DNA of 64,000 nucleotides, taken from contig CANCCF010000003.1 in NCBI GenBank assembly GCA_947374485.1, forward strand, positions 6,616 to 70,615. Reading direction: 5' to 3'. Positions 34,803-43,298 of the stretch are shown in pieces. The stretch is from Comamonadaceae bacterium (GTDB lineage Bacteria; Pseudomonadota; Gammaproteobacteria; Burkholderiales; Burkholderiaceae_C). The translations under genes and the position numbers were made by a program. The notes under the pieces were generated by a model, which saw nothing but the letters and a program-made list of their open reading frames with translations, was not told the DNA's origin and did not search any database. Each line of letters starts with the position of its first letter. The stretch's first letter is position 1.

Positions 34803-35977
34803 GTGCTTTCCTTTTCATCAACACCCAGGGTGTCCAACACTTCGGTGGGGTGCAGCACCCCTTCAAACGGCGCCACGGCGGCCACGCCGTCGCCATGGGC
34901 CAGGAACACGGGCTGGCGCAACTGCCCGTCCCAGGCACGGAACGACAAACGCGGGCCCTTGAAGCCGTCCACAAACACTTCGCCTTTTCTGAGCATCTGC
35001 AGTTGTTCAGCCACCGTTGCCCTGGGTGCTGTGGTGATGGCACTCACCACCGCCTTCACAGCCGCCCAGGCGGCCCAGTCCTGCCCGGTCATGGGCCGGT
35101 GCGCGGCGCGCATGAAGCGGCGCGAAAGCTGCGGCCCGCCATTCAGATCCCACTGGGGGTGCCAGGCCAGGGCGACCAGGCCGTTGGCGCCCAGCACCGG
35201 GCGCGGCCACTGCGTGTTGAAGGGAATGCCACGCGCAAACTCACCCTCGCTGTCGATCACCACCACCACGTCATAGCCCTTGTCGTTGGTGAGCAGGCGC
35301 ACATTGCTTTGCTCGCGTTCGCGTGGGTCGGTGGAGAGTTTGAAGGGCGTGCTCTTGGCCACCTTCACGCCGTAGCGTTTGGCGCTGCGCATGAACGCAT
35401 CCAGCTGCAATTTGTCTTGCGCACGCGGGCCGTAGAGCACCAGCGCCTGGCCCCAGGAGCGCGCCGCCAGGAACTGCGCCAGCGCGTCGCTGCGCATGGC
35501 CTCGCTGGGGTAGGTGTGCAGCAAGTTGGCGGCGCAATCCGTGCCGCGCAGCGCGTCAGTGCCCGAGCCGATATTGAACAGCAGGGCAGGCCCCAGGGCC
35601 GTGGGCGCGCTGGCCACCACCGACTTGATGGCTTCGTCCGGCAGGTCGAGCAGCACGTGCTGGACCTTGGCCGCCTTGAGCTGCGCCAGGGCTCTGGGCA
35701 GGTCGGCAGCAGTGGCGGCCATGAAGCTCTTGACCACCAGTTTGTGGCCTGCGGCCTCGACTTCGGGGGCCGACTCGTCCACCGCCACCATGGCCGCGTC
35801 CAGTGGCCGTCCGCTGGGCTGGCCGGGGTAATGGTGCTCCAGGCGGCGCGGCTGGTAGCGGGCGTCGTCGTCCAGCCCGAGCACGCCAATCGCCAGGGTC
35901 GCAGCCGCAGCGCCTTGCCAGGCACAGGTCAAGACGATGGCCAGCAGGAGGCCTCGCCATAAACGGGATTGCGTCAA
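34784..35977 (-). CDS. pedB: PQQ-alcohol-system ABC substrate-binding protein (PedB-like)
   Basis: 397 residues. The start is TTG at 35977, supported by GGAGA eight bases before it and a complete signal peptide immediately after (TQSRLWRGLLLAIVLTCAWQGAAAATL); no ATG precedes the signal. The mature protein is a Leu/Ile/Val-binding-like fold (IGVLGLDDDARYQPRRLEHHYPGQPSG..., VQHVLLDLPDEAIKSVVAS, YDVVVVIDSEGEFARGIPF) of the family seen with PQQ dehydrogenases. It probably delivers a ligand to PedC/PedA. First gene of pedB-pedC-nosR-like-apbE, driven by a consensus sigma-54 promoter. Confidence 0.85.
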   Translation of the reverse strand: MTQSRLWRGLLLAIVLTCAWQGAAAATLAIGVLGLDDDARYQPRRLEHHYPGQPSGRPLDAAMVAVDESAPEVEAAGHKLVVKSFMAATAADLPRALAQLKAAKVQHVLLDLPDEAIKSVVASAPTALGPALLFNIGSGTDALRGTDCAANLLHTYPSEAMRSDALAQFLAARSWGQALVLYGPRAQDKLQLDAFMRSAKRYGVKVAKSTPFKLSTDPREREQSNVRLLTNDKGYDVVVVIDSEGEFARGIPFNTQWPRPVLGANGLVALAWHPQWDLNGGPQLSRRFMRAAHRPMTGQDWAAWAAVKAVVSAITTAPRATVAEQLQMLRKGEVFVDGFKGPRLSFRAWDGQLRQPVFLAHGDGVAAVAPFEGVLHPTEVLDTLGVDEKESTCRNRP

Positions 35978-36055
35978 GGTGAATGTCTCCGTCTCGTTGT
36001 TGTGAAATCAGCGATTTTCAAAATGTGACACTTTTCCAGTGCCTTGCCTTGCAGG

Positions 36056-36072
36056 GGCAAGAATGGTGCCAG
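36056..36072 (-). promoter_or_regulatory. Sigma-54 promoter of the pedB-pedC-nosR-apbE operon
   Basis: Minus-strand CTGGCACCATTCTTGCC matches the RpoN consensus at every key position. The start would be near 36045, about 68 bases before the TTG codon. A TGTGACA motif is present at 36024-36030, inside the predicted leader. Confidence 0.8.
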
Positions 36073-36153
36073 CACCGCAAGCATATCGTGGTGGGCAACA
36101 GCTGCTATGCTGAAAGCGCAAGCTTGTTCATGCCCTTACATCAGGAGAAAAAT

Positions 36154-36486
36154 ATGCACTTGACCATCAGCGGACACCACATCGAAGTCAGCCCCGCACT
36201 CAGGGCCTATGTCACAGCCAAGCTTGACAAGATCACCAGCCACTTTGATGATGTCGTCGACACCAAGGTGACGCTTTCGGTAGAAAAGCACAAGGAAAAA
36301 GATGGCCAGCGTGCCGAGTGCACACTGCACACCAAGGGAGCCGATTTGTTTGCGGAGTCTTCCCATGCCGACCTGTACGTTGCAATCGATGACATGGCTG
36401 CCAAGCTCGAGCGCCAGGTCATGCGCCACAAGGAAAAAATCCAGGACCACTCCAAAGAGGCCGCCAAGCGCGCGCCCATTGCCTGA
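36154..36486 (+). CDS. hpf: Ribosome hibernation promoting factor (HPF/RaiA family)
   Basis: 110 residues behind AGGAG. The whole protein is the short-HPF domain: MHLTISGHHIEVSPALRAYVTAKLDKITSHFDDVVDTKVTLSVEKHK, then ADLFAESSHADLYVAIDDMAAKLERQVMRHKEK. It binds the 30S subunit in stationary phase and stabilises dormant ribosomes. In many proteobacteria hpf follows rpoN, but here it stands after the pedB operon promoter, transcribed away from it. It is unrelated in function to its neighbours as far as can be seen. Confidence 0.92.
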   Translation: MHLTISGHHIEVSPALRAYVTAKLDKITSHFDDVVDTKVTLSVEKHKEKDGQRAECTLHTKGADLFAESSHADLYVAIDDMAAKLERQVMRHKEKIQDHSKEAAKRAPIA

Positions 36487-36537
36487 AGTGCCTGGGCCGT
36501 CCAGCCACCGCGCGCCCGCCCCCTTGGGAGAATCCGC

Positions 36538-36861
36538 ATGACACCCACCAAACCCCTGTCCTTCCAGGAGGCCATGAAGGCCCCGGATGAAGAACCGGTC
36601 ACCGAGGTCGAGCTCGGTGAACTGGTGCACCGGCCTGACGGCTACTACTGGCAGGCCGCCGACGGCACCGAAGAGCTGGGGCCGTATGCCACCATGGACG
36701 AGGCCCTGGCCGAAGTCGGTGGCGCCGACGCCGATGACGATGCCGAAGAAGGCGAGTCGCTCGAAGAGGCCGAAGACGAGATCGGCATTGCCGACTGGAT
36801 AGACCCCGACACCGGCGAGCCGGCCGAGGGCCTGTCCACACCCCGGCTGCGCGACGAGTGA
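36538..36861 (+). CDS. Small acidic protein of unknown function
   Basis: 107 residues. The N-terminal half (FQEAMKAPDEEPVTEVELGELVHRPDGYYWQAADGTEELGPYATMDEALAEV) looks like a folded domain with aromatic residues; the C-terminal part is very acidic (ADADDDAEEGESLEEAEDEIGIADWIDPDTGEPAEG). No family recognised. Its last codons overlap the GTG of the ferredoxin gene, so the two are translationally coupled and the acidic protein may work with the ferredoxin. No signal peptide, so cytoplasmic. Confidence 0.7.
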   Translation: MTPTKPLSFQEAMKAPDEEPVTEVELGELVHRPDGYYWQAADGTEELGPYATMDEALAEVGGADADDDAEEGESLEEAEDEIGIADWIDPDTGEPAEGLSTPRLRDE

Positions 36862-37127
36862 CGTTCACCGCCACCGTTCTACCGAATGGCCTGCAGGTGG
36901 ACGCAGAGCCCGACCAGGTGCTGCTGCTGTCGCTGGAGATGGGCGGCGCCAACTGGATGAGCTCCTGCCGCAATGGCAGCTGCCGCACCTGCATTGGCCA
37001 GCTGCAAGCGGGCAGCGTGCGCTACGAAATCGAGTGGCCCGGCCTGTCCAGTGAAGAAATGGCCGAGGGCTATGTGCTGCCCTGTGTGGCCTACCCTTGC
37101 GCCGACATTGCCCTCACTCCGGGCTGA
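36858..37127 (+). CDS. [2Fe-2S] plant-type ferredoxin
   Basis: 89 residues from GTG 36858. The cluster ligands are in CRNGSCRTCIG (three Cys) plus the later Cys of GYVLPCVAYP, the plant-type pattern. The start overlaps the stop of the acidic protein gene by four bases (GTGA). The protein is an electron carrier of unknown partner. Its end overlaps the opposing anti-sigma-like gene by 14 bases. Such small stand-alone ferredoxins often serve oxygenases or reductases; none is encoded next to it. Confidence 0.85.
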   Translation: MTFTATVLPNGLQVDAEPDQVLLLSLEMGGANWMSSCRNGSCRTCIGQLQAGSVRYEIEWPGLSSEEMAEGYVLPCVAYPCADIALTPG

Positions 37128-37848
37128 TCTGCGCGTAGACGCTGTTGGCCAGTGCCATCAGCGTGGCGCGGTCCACCGGACCTGAGAGCGCGTAGCCAAA
37201 GCCCCGGTCGGCCCAGTAAAAGCTGGGCACCGCCGCATCGGGCTCGAAGCGGAACTGCGTGGCCTGGGTTTCCTGTTTGTTGGTTCCCGCGGCCCTGTCC
37301 AGCGCTCCCAAGTACAGGGTGATGCGTTGGCCCTCCGCACCCTGGAACATGAACTGCGCCCGCGCACCGGCCTCACCCGGCAGCAGGCGCCCGCCCACCA
37401 GGCTGAAACCTTGCGCCTCCAGGTTGGGGATTTTCAGGGGCCGACCTAGGCGCTTGGAGAGCCACTGCACCAGGTGCTCCTGCTCGGCCGCCACCACCTC
37501 GACGGGGTGGCGCTTTTCGGGTTGGTAGACGCTGTAGGCAAAGCGCGCCTGGCGCACAAATTCATGCTCCACGGAACGCCCGGCCAGCGCCGTGCCACTG
37601 CCCGCGCCGAGCTGCCCATGGGCCAGCCAGCCCACGCCAAAGGCCAGCAGCACAGCCGCGGCCATGCCCAGCCACTGGCGGCCCAGGGCCACTGGCTGTT
37701 GCAGGGCGTCCAGGCGCTCGGCGGCCTGGCGCAAGGTGGGTGGCAAGGGCTCGGCCAGCACACCGCGGTGCAGCGCGCGCAGAGACGCATCCAGGGCGTA
37801 GTCGGGAGAGGGATCGTGCGGCGGCACGGGATCGTGTGGGGAGGTCAT
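37114..37848 (-). CDS. Anti-sigma factor-like membrane protein
   Basis: 244 residues. A cytoplasmic N-terminal region (about 1-57) rich in Leu and Pro, one membrane helix (GMAAAVLLAFGVGWLAHG, about 60-78), and a periplasmic domain (HEFVRQARFAYSVYQPEKRHPVEVVAAEQEHLVQWLSKRLGRPLKIPNLEAQGFSLVGGRLLP...). This matches transmembrane anti-sigma factors paired with ECF sigma factors. It lies 30 bases downstream of an ECF sigma gene on the same strand. It would hold the sigma factor at the membrane until a periplasmic signal arrives. The signal is unknown. Confidence 0.8.
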   Translation of the reverse strand: MTSPHDPVPPHDPSPDYALDASLRALHRGVLAEPLPPTLRQAAERLDALQQPVALGRQWLGMAAAVLLAFGVGWLAHGQLGAGSGTALAGRSVEHEFVRQARFAYSVYQPEKRHPVEVVAAEQEHLVQWLSKRLGRPLKIPNLEAQGFSLVGGRLLPGEAGARAQFMFQGAEGQRITLYLGALDRAAGTNKQETQATQFRFEPDAAVPSFYWADRGFGYALSGPVDRATLMALANSVYAQISPE

Positions 37849-37878
37849 GGCTTGGCTCGCGAATTCATGGAAGGCAGC

Positions 37879-38400
37879 TCACTTCAGGCGCCGCAGCGGG
37901 GGTGCGGCGCGGCTGGCATCGGCCGGTTCGTCCAGCAGCTCGCGCATGCGCTCACGGGCGCGCGCCAGGCGCGACATCACCGTGCCCAGCGGCACGCCGG
38001 TGACCTTGGCCACTTCGGCATAGGTCATCTCTTCCACACACACCAGCAGCAGCACGGCGCGCTGGTCCAGCGGCAGGCGCAGCAGGCAGCGCTGCAGGTC
38101 GAGCTGCAGGCCGGGCGTGGCAGCGAGGGCCTGCAGCTCATGCGCCACCTCGTCGAGGTCCACCGCGCGGCCAGCGGCCGTGTGGCGTTGCACCACGCGC
38201 AGCTGGCTGATGAACAGGTTGTGCATCAGCGTGAACAGCCAGGCCCGCAAGTCGCTGCCCGCCAGCCACAGGCGCCAGCGCGAGCAGGCCCGCTCCAGCG
38301 TGTCCTGCACCAGGTCGTCGGCCGCCCAGGCGTCGCCCGTGAGGGCGCGCGCATACCGGCGCAGGCCCGGAATGTGGTCGACGATGGACTGGCGGCTCAT
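37879..38400 (-). CDS. ECF-family RNA polymerase sigma factor
   Basis: 173 residues with sigma region 2 (LRRYARALTGDAWAADDLVQDTLERACSRWRLW, then LRAWLFTLMHNLFISQLR) and region 4 (LLRLPLDQRAVLLLVCVEEMTYAEVAKVTGVPLGTVMSRLARARERMRELL). It directs transcription of a small extracytoplasmic-stress regulon under control of the following anti-sigma-like protein. The upstream lipoprotein gene at 38474-38884 is on the same strand and may belong to the regulon, though I could not identify a shared promoter. Confidence 0.92.
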   Translation of the reverse strand: MSRQSIVDHIPGLRRYARALTGDAWAADDLVQDTLERACSRWRLWLAGSDLRAWLFTLMHNLFISQLRVVQRHTAAGRAVDLDEVAHELQALAATPGLQLDLQRCLLRLPLDQRAVLLLVCVEEMTYAEVAKVTGVPLGTVMSRLARARERMRELLDEPADASRAAPPLRRLK

Positions 38401-38473
38401 GGGCTGCAGTATGCGGGCCGGGCGGGTCTTGCGGTTGGCTGCGCCGGGTCTGCAGGGCCTTATGGCTTGGCGC

Positions 38474-38884
38474 TCAAGGCTTGGCGACTTGCCAGACCTT
38501 GTTGACGCCGTCGCCCGTCATGTCGCCGGGCTTGCTGTCCTTGATCCAGTAGTACAGCGGCTTGCCCTTCACGGCCCACTGCATCTTGCCGTCGTCACGG
38601 GTCACGATGCTGTAGTCGCCGCTGGCCTTGTCGGTGGCAGCCGCCATGAGCGGCGGCCAGTTGGTGGCGCAGGTGCCATTGCAGACCGACTTGCCGCTGC
38701 CCGCTGCGTCCTTGTCAAAGGTGTAGAGCGTCATGCCGTTGGGGCCGGCCAGCACGCCATTGGAGACCATGGCGGGTGCGCTCGCGGACATGGCGGCACA
38801 ACCGCCGAGAAATGCGGTGCCAAGGACCGCGCTCAGGGCGGCCACAGCGGTCAGACGGTGCAGGCTGGGAAATACAAAGGTCAT
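38474..38884 (-). CDS. Secreted-repeat lipoprotein (COG4315-like)
   Basis: 136 residues from ATG 38884 behind GGAGA. The lipoprotein signal (AVAALSAVLGTAFLGGC) has an LGGC lipobox. Two copies of the lipoprotein secreted repeat follow: VLAGPNGMTLYTFDKDAAGSGKSVCNGTCATNWPPLM and IVTRDDGKMQWAVKGKPLYYWIKDSKPGDMTGDGVNKVW. The two cysteines in CNGTC are characteristic. Function in this family is not established; many members are induced by envelope or oxidative stress, consistent with a nearby ECF sigma gene. Confidence 0.85.
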   Translation of the reverse strand: MTFVFPSLHRLTAVAALSAVLGTAFLGGCAAMSASAPAMVSNGVLAGPNGMTLYTFDKDAAGSGKSVCNGTCATNWPPLMAAATDKASGDYSIVTRDDGKMQWAVKGKPLYYWIKDSKPGDMTGDGVNKVWQVAKP

Positions 38885-39010
38885 GGGGTTCTCCGGTTGG
38901 TAGGCGCACCAAAGTGTGTGCATAGGGGTAAACGCCAGACGAAGCTGTTTTATTCCACACCTGATAAAAAACAAACAAACTCCCGTCACAATCTATTTAG
39001 CACCCCACAA

Positions 39011-41149
39011 ATGTCATTCAATTGGCAAATAGCCATGCAAAAATCCACCAAAGCCAGCCAAGACCGCATTTTTCAAAGTGCCTTCGAATATGCCGCGGTG
39101 GGCATGACATACAGCTCGCTGCAGGGCCAGTGGCTGCGGGTGAACCGCAAGCTTTGTGACATCACCGGCTACAGTGCGGCCGAGTTGCTGCAGCGCTCCT
39201 ACCGGGGAATCACCCACCCGGACGATGCCGCGCTCGACGGTCGACTGCTGGAAGGTGTGCTGACCGGCAAGCGCGCCTCCTACGAGGTCGAGAAGCGCTA
39301 CATCCGCAAAGACGGCAGCTGCATCTGGGTGTCCATCCAGGTGTCGGTGGTGTTTACCGAAGCGGGCGAGGCAGACTACACCATCGCGGTGATCCAGGAC
39401 ATCAGCGCGCGCAAGCAGGCCGAGTTGGACACAGCCGTGTCGCACCAGCGTTACCAGGCCCTGTTCGAGCAGCTGCCCGACGGCATTTTGCTGGCCGACC
39501 AGGACCTGCACATCATCGGCCACAACCGCGAGGCCGAGCGCCTGCTGGGCTGGAGCACCGAGGAACTGCACACGCTGCGCATACACGACATCGAAGCCCT
39601 GCATGACGAAGCCATGATCGCAAGCCGGCGCCAGAAGATAGAGAGCACCGGACGCAGTGACTTCGATTCGGTCTTCCACACCCGTAGCGGCCAGCCCCTG
39701 CACGTGGGGGCCTCGGTCAAGTACATCACCTTCCTGAACGGCCAGCGCCTCTACCAGGTGCTGTTTCGCGACATTGGCGAGCGCAAGCAGGCCGCCCAGC
39801 TGATCGAACGCATGGCCTACACCGACCCGCTCACGGGCCTTGCCAACCGCTCGCTCTTGGGTGACCGGCTGCACCAGGCCATGGTGCTGGCGCGCCGGCG
39901 CGGCACCATGCTGGCCGTGGTGTTTCTGGACCTGGACGGCTTCAAGGCCATCAACGACAGCCACGGCCACGCCACCGGCGACCTGTTGCTGCGCGCATTG
40001 GCCGCCCGCATGAAAGAGGGCCTGCGCGAGGGCGACACGCTGGCGCGCCTGGGTGGTGACGAGTTCGTGGCGGTGTACCTGGACCTGGACGGCCCCGAGG
40101 CCAGCGCGCCCATGCTGGCGCGCCTGCAGAGCGTGTCCTCACAGGTCCTGCCGATTGGCAAACTCAATCTGCAGGTGTCGGCCAGCCTGGGGGTAACCTT
40201 CTACCCGCAAGGCGAAGAGGTGGACGCCGACCAGTTGCTGCGCCAGGCCGACCAGGCGATGTACCAGGCAAAGCTGCTGGGCAAAAACCGCCACCATGTG
40301 TTCGACGCGGAAAACGACCGCACCCAGCGCGGCCACCACGCCAGCCTGGAGCGCATCGGCCGCGCCTTGCACAACCAGGAGTTCGTGCTGCACTACCAGC
40401 CCAAGGTGAACATGCGCAGCCGCCAGGTGCTGGGCGCCGAGGCCCTGATCCGCTGGAACCATCCCCAGGACGGCCTGTTGCCACCGGCGGAATTTCTGCC
40501 GGTGATTGAAAACCACCGCCTCTCCATCGACATTGGCGAGTGGGTCATCCACCAGGCGCTGCTGCAGCTCACGGCCTGGCAAAGCCAGGGCATTGCGCTT
40601 TCGATCAGCGTGAATGTGAGCGCCCTGCAGATCCAGCAAGCCGACTTTCTGGAGCGCCTGAGCGGCATACTGGCGAAGTTCCCCACGCTGCAACCCTACA
40701 GCCTGCAGCTCGAAATCCTGGAGACCAGTGCGCTGCAGGACATCGAACAGGTGGCGCATTTCATCACCCAGTGCGAGGCCTTCCAGGTGGGCTTTGCGCT
40801 GGATGACTTTGGCACCGGCTACTCGTCGCTCACCTACCTCAAGCGCCTGCCCATCCACACCATCAAGATTGACCAGAGCTTTGTGCGTGACATGGTGCGT
40901 GACCCGGACAATGTGCACATCCTCGATGGCGTGCTGTGGATCATGCGCCAGCTCGGGCGCCACGTGGTGGCCGAGGGCGTGGAGACGCTGGAGCACGCCC
41001 GCTCGCTGCTGGACCTGGGTTGCGACATGGCACAGGGCTATGGCATTGCGCGGCCCATGCCGGTGGAGCAGATGGCAGCCTGGCAAGCGCGCTGGGAAGC
41101 GGATGCCGACTGGCAGGCTCTTGCGCGCGTGCGCCGCACCGCCAACTGA
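39011..41149 (+). CDS. PAS-PAS-GGDEF-EAL c-di-GMP signalling protein
   Basis: About 712 residues from ATG 39011 (ATG 39035 also possible). There are two PAS domains (FEYAAVGMTYSSLQGQWLRVNRKL with PAC region, then YQALFEQLPDGILLADQDLHI), a GGDEF domain with intact LGGDEFVAVY, and an EAL domain with EALIRWNHPQDG, DDFGTGYSSLTYLKRL and KIDQSFV. Both catalytic motifs are intact, so it may synthesise or degrade c-di-GMP depending on the sensor state. No membrane helix, so it senses a cytoplasmic signal. The frame is open much further upstream, but that part is the antisense of the ECF and lipoprotein genes. Confidence 0.9.
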   Translation: MSFNWQIAMQKSTKASQDRIFQSAFEYAAVGMTYSSLQGQWLRVNRKLCDITGYSAAELLQRSYRGITHPDDAALDGRLLEGVLTGKRASYEVEKRYIRKDGSCIWVSIQVSVVFTEAGEADYTIAVIQDISARKQAELDTAVSHQRYQALFEQLPDGILLADQDLHIIGHNREAERLLGWSTEELHTLRIHDIEALHDEAMIASRRQKIESTGRSDFDSVFHTRSGQPLHVGASVKYITFLNGQRLYQVLFRDIGERKQAAQLIERMAYTDPLTGLANRSLLGDRLHQAMVLARRRGTMLAVVFLDLDGFKAINDSHGHATGDLLLRALAARMKEGLREGDTLARLGGDEFVAVYLDLDGPEASAPMLARLQSVSSQVLPIGKLNLQVSASLGVTFYPQGEEVDADQLLRQADQAMYQAKLLGKNRHHVFDAENDRTQRGHHASLERIGRALHNQEFVLHYQPKVNMRSRQVLGAEALIRWNHPQDGLLPPAEFLPVIENHRLSIDIGEWVIHQALLQLTAWQSQGIALSISVNVSALQIQQADFLERLSGILAKFPTLQPYSLQLEILETSALQDIEQVAHFITQCEAFQVGFALDDFGTGYSSLTYLKRLPIHTIKIDQSFVRDMVRDPDNVHILDGVLWIMRQLGRHVVAEGVETLEHARSLLDLGCDMAQGYGIARPMPVEQMAAWQARWEADADWQALARVRRTAN

Positions 41150-41238
41150 GCCCGCCAGCTAAGCCGCCATCCAAGGCACCACAACAAAAAAACCCGGCAG
41201 CCCAAAAGCGTGCGGCAATGGCGTTATGCTGCGCGCCT

Positions 41239-42129
41239 ATGACGAAATTTGCGATGCCCCTGGACGCGGCTGGCGTGGCTGCGCTGGCCCGGCGCGATGT
41301 GGCCGTGGCGCTGGCAGAAGACCTGGGCGGCGGCGATTTGACTGCCCGTCTGATCGACCCGCAGCGCCAGGCGCGGGCCCGCATTCTGGCGCGTGAGAGC
41401 GCCGTGCTTTGCGGCAGCCCCTGGGTGGAAGCCGCCCTGCGCGCACTCGACCCCGCTGTGCAACTGACCTGGCATGTGGCCGAGGGCCAGCCCTGTGTGG
41501 CCAACCAGACCGTGCTCGACATCGTGGGCTCGGCGCGCGCCCTGCTCAGTGCCGAGCGCACGGCGCTGAATTTTTTGCAGCTGCTCAGCGGCGTGGCCAG
41601 CAAGACCGCCACCTATGTGGCCGCGGTGGCGGGCACGCGCGCGCAGATTGTGGACACCCGCAAGACCCTGCCGGGCCTGCGCCTGGCGCAGAAATATGCG
41701 GTGCGCACCGGCGGCGGTGTGAACCACCGCATCGGCCTGTATGACGCCATCCTGATCAAGGAAAACCACATTGCCGCTGCCGGTGGCATCGCCCAGGTGC
41801 TGGCCCAGGCCAGCCACGTGGCAGCTGCCGCCAGCTTCGTGGAGATCGAAGTGGAAACCCTGGACCAATTGCGCGAGGCGTTGACCCACGGCGCGGCCAT
41901 GGTGCTCTTGGACAACATGGACCTGCCCACCCTGCACGCGGCCGTGGCCATCAACCAGGAGCTGGGCAGCGCGCGCGCCATGGGTGCGGCCATTCTGGAA
42001 ATCTCCGGTGGCGTGACGCTGGACGGCTTGCGCGCGCTGGCCGAAACCGGGGTCGACCGCATTTCCATCGGCACCCTGACCAAGGACGTGTGCGCCACCG
42101 ACTTTTCCATGCGCTTTGACGCCTTGTGA
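41239..42129 (+). CDS. nadC: Nicotinate-nucleotide pyrophosphorylase (quinolinate phosphoribosyltransferase)
   Basis: 296 residues. It converts quinolinate and PRPP to nicotinate mononucleotide in NAD synthesis. The family motifs are clear: [16 protein letters not shown] at the N-terminus, [56 protein letters not shown] and [13 protein letters not shown] [16 protein letters not shown], ending [25 protein letters not shown]. It is the first gene of a nadC-nadA-nadB run; its TGA overlaps the nadA start. Confidence 0.95.
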   Translation: MTKFAMPLDAAGVAALARRDVAVALAEDLGGGDLTARLIDPQRQARARILARESAVLCGSPWVEAALRALDPAVQLTWHVAEGQPCVANQTVLDIVGSARALLSAERTALNFLQLLSGVASKTATYVAAVAGTRAQIVDTRKTLPGLRLAQKYAVRTGGGVNHRIGLYDAILIKENHIAAAGGIAQVLAQASHVAAAASFVEIEVETLDQLREALTHGAAMVLLDNMDLPTLHAAVAINQELGSARAMGAAILEISGGVTLDGLRALAETGVDRISIGTLTKDVCATDFSMRFDAL

Positions 42130-43280
42130 GCACCGCCATGCCCAGCAGCCAAACCAGTGCAATGCAAACCATACGCGTGGACTACGAGTTGCCCGACTTC
42201 TCGCGCACGGGTGCGGCCAACAGCGTGCAGCACGCCTGGGCCCGCGTGCCACAAGAGCCCACCCAGGCCGAGCGCAGCGCGCTGATGGAGCGCATTGCCG
42301 GGCAACTGAAACAAAAGAACGCGGTGCTGGTGGCCCACTACTATGTGCACCCTGACCTGCAGGACCTGGCCGAGCGTACCGGCGGCCTGGTAAGCGACTC
42401 GCTGGAGATGGCGCGCTTTGGCCGCGACCACGCCGCGCAAACATTGGTGGTGGCAGGCGTGCGCTTCATGGGCGAGACCGCCAAAATTCTCTCACCGCAC
42501 AAGACCATCATCGTGCCCGAGCTGGAGGCCACCTGCTCGCTGGACCTCGGTTGCCCCACCGATGCCTTCAGCGCTTTTTGCGACCAGCACCCGGACCGCA
42601 CCGTGGTGGTCTACGCCAACACCAGTGCCGCCGTGAAGGCCCGCGCCGACTGGATGGTGACCTCGGGCTGCGCGCTCGATGTGGTGAACCACCTGAAAGA
42701 CCAGGGCAAAAAAATCCTCTGGGCGCCCGACCGCCACCTGGGCGCCTACATCCAGCGTGAGACCGGTGCCGACATGCTGATGTGGAACGGCACTTGCATC
42801 GTGCACGACGAGTTCAAGGCCTTTGAGCTCGAAGCCCTGAAGGCCGAACACCCCGGCGCCAAGATCCTGGCCCACCCGGAAAGCCCTTCAGCCATATTGG
42901 CGCTGGCCGATGCGATTGGCTCCACCAGCGGCATCCTGAAAGCCGCGCGCGACATGGCCGCCACCACCTTCATCGTGGCCACCGACAACGGCCTGATGCA
43001 CAAGCTGCGCACCCTGAACCCGGGCAAGACCTTCATCGAAGCGCCCACCGCCGGCAACAGCGCCACCTGCAAGAGCTGTGCGCACTGCCCCTGGATGGCC
43101 ATGAACAGCCTGCAGGGTCTGGCCGCGGTGCTGGAGTCGGGTGGCAACACAATTGAAGTTGATGCAGCACTGGTTGAACGGGCCCGCCTGCCCATCGACC
43201 GCATGCTGGCCTTTACCGCGCAGAATGCCCGGGCCGCCCAAGCTGGCAGCGGCATCGTCCCCAACATAGGCGCGGCCTGA
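42126..43280 (+). CDS. nadA: Quinolinate synthase
   Basis: 384 residues from GTG 42126 (or ATG 42138). NadA is a [4Fe-4S] enzyme that condenses iminoaspartate with dihydroxyacetone phosphate. Cluster cysteines appear in [20 protein letters not shown] and the C-terminal [32 protein letters not shown] is the N-terminal family signature. The start overlaps the nadC stop by four bases and nadB begins 18 bases after its stop. Confidence 0.95.
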   Translation: MSTAMPSSQTSAMQTIRVDYELPDFSRTGAANSVQHAWARVPQEPTQAERSALMERIAGQLKQKNAVLVAHYYVHPDLQDLAERTGGLVSDSLEMARFGRDHAAQTLVVAGVRFMGETAKILSPHKTIIVPELEATCSLDLGCPTDAFSAFCDQHPDRTVVVYANTSAAVKARADWMVTSGCALDVVNHLKDQGKKILWAPDRHLGAYIQRETGADMLMWNGTCIVHDEFKAFELEALKAEHPGAKILAHPESPSAILALADAIGSTSGILKAARDMAATTFIVATDNGLMHKLRTLNPGKTFIEAPTAGNSATCKSCAHCPWMAMNSLQGLAAVLESGGNTIEVDAALVERARLPIDRMLAFTAQNARAAQAGSGIVPNIGAA

Positions 43281-43298
43281 GCGGCCGCCACACTCCCC

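Noticed and set aside
38117..39010. Long N-terminal extension of the PAS-GGDEF-EAL gene
   Set aside because: The extension overlaps the ECF sigma and lipoprotein genes on the other strand and has no recognisable domain; ATG 39011 begins the conserved sequence.
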